A stretch of DNA of 22,849 nt, taken from the NCBI GenBank assembly GCA_036940085.1, contig JALLBK010000720.1, positions 1 through 22,849 of the forward strand. The letters are read 5' to 3'. Origin of the DNA: Discostella pseudostelligera. Its lineage: Eukaryota > Bacillariophyta > Thalassiosirophyceae > Thalassiosirales > Thalassiosiraceae. Shown here in pieces: positions 10,060 to 17,479 of the stretch. The notes below the pieces were generated by a model, which ran no database searches, was not told the DNA's origin, and worked only from the letters and a program-made list of their open reading frames with translations. Each line of letters opens with the position of its first letter. Positions within the stretch are counted from its first letter, which is position 1. The translations under genes were made by a program, and so were the position numbers.

Positions 10060-10355
10060 AAGGAGGAGTGCATAAGTATGGTACAGGTACCAAAGATAGA
10101 TACTTCAGAAATTGTTGCTTGCTTGAGATGAATTGTCTTGTAATTGAAGTTGAAGAAGTGAGCATGAGCTTCCCTATGTATTGTGCGACCTTGCAGTTCG
10201 CATATAAATATGTATTTTTACGCTTAATCATAAGTAGGAGTATCCAGAAGGGATGTTGTGTCCGAACGACAGAACAGCCCAATCGACTGTCCACGTGGAA
10301 GTGATCCATCCAAATCAAAAGATCCAAAATCCAAAATCCAAATCCCGAGAGAACC
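10060..10355. promoter_or_regulatory. Divergent promoter with a perfect G-box
   Basis: This 296-nt stretch separates the start codons of two divergent genes, the membrane protein (minus) and the lumen protein (plus). It contains CCACGTGG at 10291-10298, whose end lies 57 nt before the ATG at 10356. Just after it come three near-identical short units (ATCCAAAT, ATCCAAAA, ATCCAAAA, ATCCAAAT) between 10307 and 10345. The G-box is also the light-responsive element of plants. Whether it is used here is inference. Confidence 0.45.
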
Positions 10356-11289
10356 ATGACCATGACGGTGCCGCGGCACAGTAGTAGTAGTAGATGGAGG
10401 ACCATCATCCTCTGCTTCTTCATTTCTCATATCACTTTAGCTTTCGCCACTCGATATCAACCTCTTTCATCGGCATTTGTTCCTTCCAAAACGGCCCTAT
10501 CCGGTAGTTCTGTCAAATATCCACCATCTGCATCTGCCACACCTATTTGGTGTCATGATCATACTCATAATCTCAACGATGTTGACAACAGCACCCGACG
10601 ACAGTTCGTGACATCCTGTTTCCTTCGTCCCATCTCAGCGGCAATTGTCACTGGAAATGCTTTTGCATCCTACTTAGAACCTGCCAATGCCGCGACAACA
10701 TCATCATCCCTACAAGAGCAAAAGGATAAAGACAATCTAGTCCGGGGGTACAATCGTCTACAATATCTGTTGGACAATTGGGAAGAGGAGACAACCGTCT
10801 GTAAAATTGGACAAGAGGTGAGAGATGATTATATCTTCATGTTGATGTTGTTACCCTATAAATAATTGCATCGGCGTCAACGAAGCTAATATCCATTGCA
10901 CCAAACACACCTGATAAACAACAACAATATTATGGTAGACTACCTTCGGGGACAAATGTGAACGCACACCCATCAAGGTAATGGAATATCTCGGCTTCAA
11001 ATCTACCAATGATCCATTGTTCAAAGCCGACACAACCATAATGCGATTAAAAGATGTCATCCCAACGTACAATTCCAATCGAGAAGCGGAATATTACGAA
11101 GCCATTGATTCATTTGTACAAAATTCCGAAGAGGCCAATTCCATGGCATTTGTATCGAGTTGGGGAGAGGCCAATCCTGGAGGTGGGAAAGATCGAGTGC
11201 GGTTATTTATTGAACGATCGAAGAAGAATGTGATGGCGTCGAGGGATGGACTTCGAACAGTAATGGAGATATTGGATCTGAAACCATGA
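10356..11289 (+). CDS. Thylakoid-lumen protein, Psb31/PsbQ-type photosystem II extrinsic candidate
   Basis: Two exons, 10356-10817 and 10939-11289, are joined across a 121-nt intron (GTGAGA donor, GGTAG acceptor, phase 0), giving about 270 aa. The N-terminus is a textbook diatom plastid presequence: a signal peptide (TIILCFFISHITLAFA) and a cleavage motif SSAFVPS with Phe41 after Ala40. A second signal for the lumen follows, with a twin arginine (RRQF at 81-84), a hydrophobic stretch and PANA at 109-112 before the mature protein, which points to the Tat route. The mature part is helical, with two cysteines (149 and 161) around the exon junction and conserved-looking blocks KVMEYLGFKSTNDPLFKA and SSWGEANPGGGKDRVR. 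The size and helix pattern fit the four-helix Psb31/PsbQ group of photosystem II extrinsic proteins. The targeting call is strong; the family is a likely inference and another lumen protein is possible. Confidence 0.75.
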
Positions 11290-11526
11290 TGATAGCAAAA
11301 TGATTTCATGCCGCGGTGCACAACGAACATGATAAACGCTAACAGAATCATAAATCATGAGTAGACAGATGATTGAACTGACAATATTCACATGCTCATT
11401 CTATGTCGTCTACATGCTCAATCTATTTCATCTACTTCGCAATCGAACATGCATCTTCCTCACCAACATAAGTTGCCGATGGCAGAGCGAGGTGCATCAT
11501 CGTCGTCATCATCATCACCACCATTC

Positions 11527-12561
11527 TCATCGCGATGGAAGTTTCATCTTCGCACCTCCACCACGTCCTTTCATCAATACCCACAATGCCGAAATACCCA
11601 CAGCAAGCATCGCATTGGAATGTTTCACATCATTTACCCAAAGCTCTTCGAATACTTCGACAACATTCCTTCCCTGTCTTCCCGACAACATGGCATAAAA
11701 TGGTACATTGCTTGTAACCTCATCGTACTCTTTGTCTAGTGCTCCACCCAAACCACGTCGATGTCGTGAATCGGAGTGTGACCCTCCCAATAACGCCACC
11801 ACGGCTGGCATGCATAAGAATGCTTTTTGTGGTAAGGAGGGGACGAGAAGTCCGTGTCCCACTCCCAGTAATCCAAAAGACCATAGACCTGGATGGCGTG
11901 TAACTCGTTCTATTCCATGAAGTTGGATATTGATGGGATCACTGGAACCTCCATAATGAGTGGCATTGATCTTTCTGTTGTTGTCGGTGAAATCGAATGG
12001 ACAGCGCACCTTCCAACCCCCTCCTTCTCCGGATTTCTCATCTAACCTTGCAGTGGGGGTTGATTGAGTAGTTCGTGATAAAAGTTGTGCACCATCCTCC
12101 TTCATACCACTATAATTGTTGATGTCGCTGTTGTTGTTTTCCTCCCCTTGGTGGCTAGTCACCTCCTCCATACCGGAAACAAAATGTACTGGAATTTGCA
12201 CCTTGGGCGGCAACTGACCCACCATCCCCAATCCCAACGAGAGACAACCAAAACTTATAATTTTGGCAGATATCGGAGCCGCATTGCCCAATGACCATAA
12301 AAATGGCTGTGCATTTCGAACTTTGTTGATATATCCATACAGGATGCTACCCATAGCAATCGACGATGCCGACCCGTAGACAATGTGATACATGTCGTCA
12401 CCGAAATTATGAATGAGATAGGATCGATTTTCACTGAGAATGTAATTCTCGAAGATGAAGAAGGACCAGCCTCCCAAGGCCCATTTCATGGAGGTGGAGG
12501 TTAGTGCGCTGCGCATCATGGAGGAGGATATGGCGACGGCGGAGGAGGTTGCGGCCGCCAT
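11527..12561 (-). CDS. NnrU-family multi-pass membrane protein
   Basis: This intronless gene encodes 344 aa on the minus strand; the ATG at 12561-12559 has a good context. Hydrophobic segments lie near residues 25-42, 57-78, 87-115, 224-260 and 310-330. The key motif is HGIERVTRHPGLW at 215-227, followed by H236 and later a His/Asp/Arg block (SHSDSRHRR, 261-269). This matches the NnrU family, where these histidines are candidate heme ligands. The plant member Z-ISO is the 15-cis-zeta-carotene isomerase of carotenoid synthesis, a heme enzyme of the plastid. I cannot say that this gene is Z-ISO: the N-terminus lacks a clear AF-type plastid motif and looks more like a Ser/Ala-rich presequence. 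Residues about 128-185 form a polar, low-complexity insertion between the membrane parts. The gene is convergent with the lumen-protein gene and divergent from the cyclophilin. Confidence 0.78.
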   Translation of the reverse strand: MAAATSSAVAISSSMMRSALTSTSMKWALGGWSFFIFENYILSENRSYLIHNFGDDMYHIVYGSASSIAMGSILYGYINKVRNAQPFLWSLGNAAPISAKIISFGCLSLGLGMVGQLPPKVQIPVHFVSGMEEVTSHQGEENNNSDINNYSGMKEDGAQLLSRTTQSTPTARLDEKSGEGGGWKVRCPFDFTDNNRKINATHYGGSSDPINIQLHGIERVTRHPGLWSFGLLGVGHGLLVPSLPQKAFLCMPAVVALLGGSHSDSRHRRGLGGALDKEYDEVTSNVPFYAMLSGRQGRNVVEVFEELWVNDVKHSNAMLAVGISALWVLMKGRGGGAKMKLPSR

Positions 12562-12918
12562 GGTTGGAGTTGAAGAGTGGACGGTGGTTTAGGTTGTGGT
12601 CTGTTGTGGTGGTGTTTCTCTGTTGTGTTGAGTGCATCGTGGAAGGGTAGCACTTGTCTTCCCGCCATTTTCGCCAAATCTTTCTTTTGGCGGGAAGAAC
12701 TTCAATATGGCGGGACGAATTCCACGTGGCTCGTGTGTCGGATGCTTTGGTATGGTAGGAATCAGTAGATACAGTACGATAGGTGCACGGTGGGCATTGG
12801 CTCGAAGCGGGCAAGATCTATCTCAAACTCAAAGATCCAAACCAAAATCAGCAACCGACTTGCCACTTGCCACTAACCTCCGCCGCTCCAACCTACTACT
12901 ATCTGCCGCCGAACCAAT
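12562..12918. promoter_or_regulatory. Divergent promoter with four E2F-like sites and a G-box
   Basis: This 357-nt gap separates the NnrU (minus) and cyclophilin (plus) start codons. Within 59 nt it has four E2F-like elements: CTTCCCGCCAT at 12658-12668, TTTTCGCCAAAT at 12668-12679, TTTTGGCGGGAAG at 12685-12697 and ATGGCGGGAC at 12707-12716. A perfect CCACGTGG follows at 12722-12729. The third site agrees fully with the plant/animal E2F consensus (TTTSSCGC type). Cell-cycle control of one or both genes is an inference. I see no gene in this stretch. Confidence 0.6.
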
Positions 12919-13904
12919 ATGAAATCCATCTTGGCCCTCCTCTCTGTTCTATGTCTTGCCCTCATTGGTGGCATCACGGCCAAGTGAGTTCTCCCGCGTG
13001 TCGACGGTCTACAGTGTCTTTGATATTAGCTCGTCGTCACATTCGCTTGCGGCGCGTCACTCCGACCACTTCACAACTACTGCCCGCACTGCGGTCGAAT
13101 GGTAGTGTCCGGAGCCGTGTCTATGCTGCCATCTTGACCAGAAATTCATGCCGATATTATTGCTTAATCGTCTTTCTCCAACTCACTCCCTTTTCGCCTC
13201 GCCACGCTCTCCGCTCGGTTTCCCCCCCCAACGAACAAACCCAACAAAATAAAAGTCCCGAGGCCGTTACCAAAAAGGTATTCTTCGATGTTGAAATTGA
13301 AGGAGGCGAGGGAGGACGCATCGTCTTTGGTCTATTTGGTGACACTGTCCCCAAGACTGCTGAGAATTTTCGTGCCCTTTGCACTGGTGAGAAGGGTGTA
13401 GGGAAGAAGGGCAAACCATTGCATTACAAGGGGAGTGTCTTCCATCGGGTCATTCCGGGATTCATGTTGCAAGGTGGAGACTTTACTGATGGAAATGGCA
13501 GGGGTGGAGAGAGCATCTNTCGTTTTTTTTGCCAGCATCTACGGAGAGAAGTTTGCCGATGAGAACTTTATTCTAAAGCATACATCGCCCTACTATCTCT
13601 CCATGGCCAATGCTGGACCTAATACCAACGGTTCACAATTCTTTATCACGGTGGCGAACACCCCTTGGTTGGATGGTAGACATGTCGTCTTCGGAAAAGT
13701 CTTGGAGGTAAGATGAAAGTTGTCCATTATTTTGTCTCCTTGTATTAGATTTCTTATTGGTTAAGCTGAATCTTATTGTTTCGACACGTGATGTATATCT
13801 TGGGTGTGCAGGGAGAGGATATCGTGAAGCGTGTTGAGGCTGTTGGATCCAACTCTGGTGCCACGTTGAAGAAGGTTACGATTGCTGACTCTGGCGAACT
13901 TTAA
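12919..13904 (+). CDS. Secretory-pathway cyclophilin (peptidyl-prolyl isomerase)
   Basis: Cyclophilins catalyse cis-trans isomerisation of Xaa-Pro bonds. Exons are 12919-12983, 13256-about 13513, 13536-13707 and 13812-13904, giving about 195 aa. Exon 1 encodes a signal peptide ([18 protein letters not shown], then ITA), so the protein enters the ER. The core shows [43 protein letters not shown] with the catalytic Arg and the Phe/Met/Gln pocket, NGSQFFITV, and the cyclosporin-site Trp in TPWLDGRH. The active site looks complete. The C-terminus is DSGEL, close to plant CYP20-1-type proteins and without a KDEL signal. Introns 1 (12984-13255) and 3 (13708-13811) have good GT-AG borders. Intron 2 is not fully present: an N at 13519 sits where its donor should be, so the assembled sequence is broken there. 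The gene itself is probably intact in the organism. Confidence 0.9.
13514..13535 (+). other. Assembly gap inside cyclophilin intron 2
   Basis: Between the end of exon 2 (13513) and the start of exon 3 (13536) lie only CATCT, one N (13519) and TCGTTTTTTTTGCCAG. The right side is a normal acceptor: a T-run, then CCAG, then exon 3. The left side has no GT donor. Its CATCT repeats the first five bases of exon 3, as if the left contig had been extended with spliced sequence. The donor and intron body are therefore missing. Confidence 0.7.
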
Positions 13905-14110
13905 TTTTATTGGGATGATCTGCGAGCTCGATGCATACGATACTAGATAAGCACTTTTCGAAACATGTAATTGCGCTAATAGATAATAAGCGAATCAGCA
14001 AGACTTTCATTCATTAATTTGCGGACCACGTCTGGAGTTGTGTGTATGGTGCTTACTGTGCATCATCTACGCAATTGCATGTTATTCCCGTCGATGACAT
14101 GAATAGTGGT

Positions 14111-14127
14111 ACAGTGCAAAGCACTGT
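14111..14127 (+). repeat. Short perfect hairpin between convergent genes
   Basis: ACAGTGC at 14111-14117 pairs perfectly with GCACTGT at 14121-14127 around an AAA loop. It lies in the 271-nt gap between the cyclophilin stop (13904) and the end of the minus-strand LRR pseudogene (14176). A role in 3' end formation is possible but unproven. I see no gene in this gap. Confidence 0.35.
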
Positions 14128-14175
14128 TTCGACTCAAGCAATCCTTCTTTGTCAGAAACGAATACAAATTGGAGA

Positions 14176-15474
14176 CTATAGGAGGAAAGAAAGAACATTA
14201 GGAATTATAACATCTGCACCACAATTGATACGGAGATGCAATTTCTTCTCAATACTGATATTGTCATTGTCCATCGCATTTTCTTGTGAGATAATTGATT
14301 TCCATAGTGCAAGCTCCAGCAAAAGAGCAACACCCCTCAAGCTTTCGTACACGACAAGCGTTGAATTGATGTTTGCAAAATGTCTATCCATTCTTCCACC
14401 CACCCTTCCAGAGGCAACGGAAGGAGTGCGTTTCAGCATGTCGTACATTTCTTTCCGCCACATACTCGCATTTAGCACACCCAAGCGATGGGCAAGATTG
14501 TATTTTACCAATGATTTGAATGTCCGCACTGATATTTCTGCGACACCATTATTCCACCAATCGCGAAGGGCAGGTTCAGACACCAAATCTTCAATTTCCT
14601 CTCAAAACTCTACTGCCATCAAACTGCCACAGTTCTTGAATGCTCCCTTATCAATCTAAATTACGGTGGAAGGTATTCTAATGTGCGTGAAAGATGTGCA
14701 TTCACTGAATGCTCCACATCGAATCCGCTCAAAGCCCTCCTCAAGTTCGACTTGCACCAAGTTGTAACACTCAATGAATGCATCGTGACCGATCTTCTTT
14801 ACCGACGAGGGAATTTTAATGCGCTCTAAGGATTCACAGTACGAAAATTAGTTCCCTCCGGATCCGCCCTAGTCCTTTGTTTAGTTCAACATGTCTCATG
14901 CCCTTACAATATCAGAACGCTCTCACGCCGATTTGTTTGACTGTGGTGGGTATTTTGATGGTAAGAAGGGATGTGCAGTATAGAAATGCATTTTCCCCAA
15001 TCTCTCCAACCCCTCGTTAAGCTGCACATGATCCAGGGCTCTGCAAAACCCAAAGACCTCGATGCATATCTCTTATAGAGTTGAAGGGTTATCGAAAAGA
15101 TTTAGTGATGAGCCATAAAATGCGGAATCGTCAAATTCTCTAACCCTTCGTGAAGTTCGACTTTCGTCAGTTTTTCGCACCAATGGAAAAGGCGTACTTG
15201 CCAATAACAATTTCTTTGACAGAGGACAGAATTGTTAATACGCTCAAGGAATGAGCATCATACGGACGCCCCGTCGATGATCTTCTCCAGCCCATCGCAA
15301 ATTTCAACCTCTACCAGATCATTGCGATGACTAAATGTCAATGTATTTGTGGTTTGTGGCAATCTGTTCTGGTTCTGGTACCCCGCGAAGCTTTACCAAA
15401 TTAACCATGGAACGGAAATCCCCTGTATCGGCAACTACTTCGTCAGGTGGAATCTTTCGCTTTTTGGTGGCCAT
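14176..15474 (-). pseudogene. Decayed LRR_5/BspA-like leucine-rich-repeat gene
   Basis: Reading the minus strand from 15474, an ATG opens a basic start (MATKKRKIPPDEVV) that runs 47 codons to a TAG at 15333-15331. Below this, at least seven units of the LRR_5 type follow, with the pattern AFxxCxxLxxIxIPSSVKxIG: LEEGFERIRCGAFSEC, RIKIPSSVKKIGHDAF and TIKIPTTVKQIGVRAF. The units lie in different frames. In-frame stops occur at 15260-15258, 15075-15073, 14914-14912, 14658-14656 and 14604-14602. Frame changes fall near 15315-15330, 15185, 15110, 15000 and 14850. The last 136 codons (14586-14176) are open and end in IIPNVLSFLL, preceded by ALRDWWNNGV. From memory this is a C-terminal layout shared by members of a large diatom LRR family. 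Start and end survive while the middle is broken, so I call a pseudogene. Intact relatives are probably surface or signalling proteins of unknown role. Confidence 0.75.
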
Positions 15475-15570
15475 GATATAATATTGGTTCTATTTGTTCC
15501 GCTCGGTACTACCTCGCCATCGGAATGGCCATGCATGGGTCGTCGGGACGCGGTGAAGTTGGTGTTGACC

Positions 15571-15619
15571 AAGTTCCCGCCAACTCTTTCGCCGAGCTGG
15601 AAGTTCCCGCCAACTCTTT
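15571..15619 (+). repeat. 30-bp spaced direct repeat carrying E2F-like cores
   Basis: The 19-mer AAGTTCCCGCCAACTCTTT occurs at 15571-15589 and again, identically, at 15601-15619, a period of 30 nt. Each copy contains TTCCCGCC, the core of an E2F site. The pair lies between the start of the minus-strand LRR pseudogene (15474) and the GLTP gene (ATG at 15911), so it could serve either direction. In the rest of this 436-nt gap I see only a short open frame (15687-15869) ahead of the GLTP start. Confidence 0.6.
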
Positions 15620-15686
15620 GAGCGCCCTCTACGTATTCCGACGCTAATTTCAAATTTTAGACACAGCCACACATCACCATCGTTCC

Positions 15687-15869
15687 ATGTCAGTAAGCCC
15701 ACCGATGACACAGCAGCAGCAGAGAATAGAGAAAAGGGAATTATTGACACAGATCTCTCCGAGCCATCAAAAATTATCCATCATCCCTGATTCTCCTCTC
15801 CGAGATTCAGTGCCGTGGCGAATGAACAACATCTTGACACTGCCGCTCTTCTGCTACTGCGCAAAGTAG
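15687..15869 (+). other. Possible upstream ORF ahead of the GLTP gene
   Basis: An ATG at 15687 opens 60 codons that end at a TAG (15867-15869), 41 nt before the likely GLTP start at 15911 and in a different frame. The peptide (MSVSPPMTQQQQRIEK...) resembles no family I know. If the transcript starts upstream of 15687 it would act as a uORF and lower translation of the GLTP protein. Otherwise it is chance. Confidence 0.25.
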
Positions 15870-15910
15870 TTAATGATCACACAAAAAGCATCATCATCGT
15901 CGTCACCACA

Positions 15911-17275
15911 ATGAAGAGCGAACTCAAGCAAATCCTCCACCTACTCTCCAGAGCCGAAGAACCGCCTTCGCTACTCCCTGCTGAATCGTCCATCGACTCT
16001 GACGACTCATCATTGTCATCGTCTTCTTCATGTTCCTCCAACTCTACCTCCGCTGGCAGCAGTGCCATCACCAGCAGCACCACCAGCAGTAGTACCAAAT
16101 CCATCATGCGACGCAGCATCTTGATCATCGGATCTTTCACCTATTTTTTATTTGCAACAAGCAGGGGTATCGTTGATGAGTCTTCGTATTATTTGACCTT
16201 GTCATCGTCGATGCCATCTCTTCGTGGTGGGTACATCATGTTGCCTGTGCTGACATCATCATCATCATCCACGACGACGATTGCAACCACTCATCACGAG
16301 AAGATGATGACCAAGCCCAAACATAGACAGGGAGACAGAGGGCAACGACGAATGGGCCCACTTCAATTTGGCTTGATGGTATTACAGCGAAGCATTCACG
16401 ATATTGGCAAAAAGTTACAAGAAGTGGCAGATGATGCCGTATTGAAGCAATGGAATGGAATACAAGACAATATCGGCCGTGAGTGGTTCAAGTTGATATC
16501 GAACATTGAGAAGATTTTTCCATTGCAGCAACAGCAACATCATCATCGGCTTAGTGGCAGTAGCAAAAAGCTCGATGATGTGATACATGCCTTCCAATCT
16601 GTACTCAACAAAGATAGCAACGAGGTCAATACCGCTCAACTACTCAAAGCGTGTCGTGCGCACCTAACGTTAATGAGATCGGGCGGTCCTGCTCTACGAT
16701 TGGTTGCCAAAGATATGGAAGCCAATTTACTCAAGGCAGAAACATTGTATTGGAATTTATCCAAGAATAATAGAGGGAAGGATTTGGCGTCATTACTGCA
16801 AACCGAAATAGAGAATGGTGTGCATCCAGATGTGAATGTCTTGGAGGAATCATCGGCGGCTATGGGCCTATTGTGGATTCGACGATCTTTGGCATTCCAA
16901 TTGGAATTGTATGCTTCGCTCAGTTCACCATCTTCTTCCTCCTCAAGTAGTGCCAATAGTGGAAGTGTCGGCAATAGTCGCAGACATGGTGGTATGCATC
17001 CAAAGGATGCAGCACTCCAGGCCTACGACAAGATTCTTTCGCCGTATCACGGCTGGCTCCTCCAGAAGGTATTCCCACTATCACTATCCCAAATGCCCGA
17101 CCGGCAAGTCTTCCTTGCCAAGTTTGGTGGACGAGAGGTACATGAGTTAGATGAAGAATATGAACAAATAATTGAGAAGAAATTGCAATTGCTCGTGAGA
17201 ACATGGCGACCGATTCTGGATGTTTGGAGGAGGGAGTTTGAGAGATTGAATTTAGAGGATACAAGAAGAGCATGA
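15911..17275 (+). CDS. Glycolipid transfer protein (GLTP/ACD11-like) domain protein with N-terminal membrane segment
   Basis: GLTP-fold proteins move glycosphingolipids or ceramide-1-phosphate between membranes. I take the ATG at 15911 (MKSELKQILHLLSR), giving 454 aa in one exon. Residues about 18-65 are Ser/Thr-rich. A short hydrophobic stretch at about 69-84 (SILIIGSFTYFLFATS), preceded by RR, is a possible membrane anchor that typical GLTPs lack. A basic linker leads to the GLTP domain (about 220-430). The headgroup-binding residues are all present with the right spacing: D268, N272 and K275 (DMEANLLK, equal to DxxxNxxK), W322 in GLLWIRR, and H380 in YHGWLLQKVF. A Ser-rich insertion lies at about 337-350. 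The tail is helical and charged, ending TRRA. The family call is strong; membrane anchoring is inference. Neighbours on both sides are pseudogenes. Confidence 0.88.
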   Translation: MKSELKQILHLLSRAEEPPSLLPAESSIDSDDSSLSSSSSCSSNSTSAGSSAITSSTTSSSTKSIMRRSILIIGSFTYFLFATSRGIVDESSYYLTLSSSMPSLRGGYIMLPVLTSSSSSTTTIATTHHEKMMTKPKHRQGDRGQRRMGPLQFGLMVLQRSIHDIGKKLQEVADDAVLKQWNGIQDNIGREWFKLISNIEKIFPLQQQQHHHRLSGSSKKLDDVIHAFQSVLNKDSNEVNTAQLLKACRAHLTLMRSGGPALRLVAKDMEANLLKAETLYWNLSKNNRGKDLASLLQTEIENGVHPDVNVLEESSAAMGLLWIRRSLAFQLELYASLSSPSSSSSSSANSGSVGNSRRHGGMHPKDAALQAYDKILSPYHGWLLQKVFPLSLSQMPDRQVFLAKFGGREVHELDEEYEQIIEKKLQLLVRTWRPILDVWRREFERLNLEDTRRA

Positions 17276-17479
17276 CCTACCACGGTTACTATAACCTTCA
17301 AAAGGAAAGGACGGTTGTGTGATATGAGGTGTGGAAGAAGGCTCGATCACGAAATAAGTTGAATTCAATACAATATGATACATCAATTAATACTGTGTTG
17401 AATAAAAAAATTGGATTTCTCGAAGACAAAACCCCGATACCGAACAGACACCACCTATCAAGGCTTCGTCTTCTCTCCA

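Noticed and set aside
9746..10423. Minus-strand frame of 225 codons that starts inside the lumen-protein gene
   Set aside because: It overlaps the N-terminus of the membrane-protein gene in another frame and the plastid presequence of the plus-strand gene, both of which have clear motifs.
11357..12294. Plus-strand frames opposite the NnrU gene
   Set aside because: They resemble no family and are His/Ser-rich antisense of a well-supported gene.
12783..13255. Plus-strand frame running into the cyclophilin from upstream
   Set aside because: It is intron 1 and promoter read through. The signal-peptide exon at 12919 in another frame gives a proper secretory cyclophilin.
15815..15910. GTG start 32 codons upstream of the GLTP ATG
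   Set aside because: Nuclear genes use ATG; the first in-frame ATG is at 15911.
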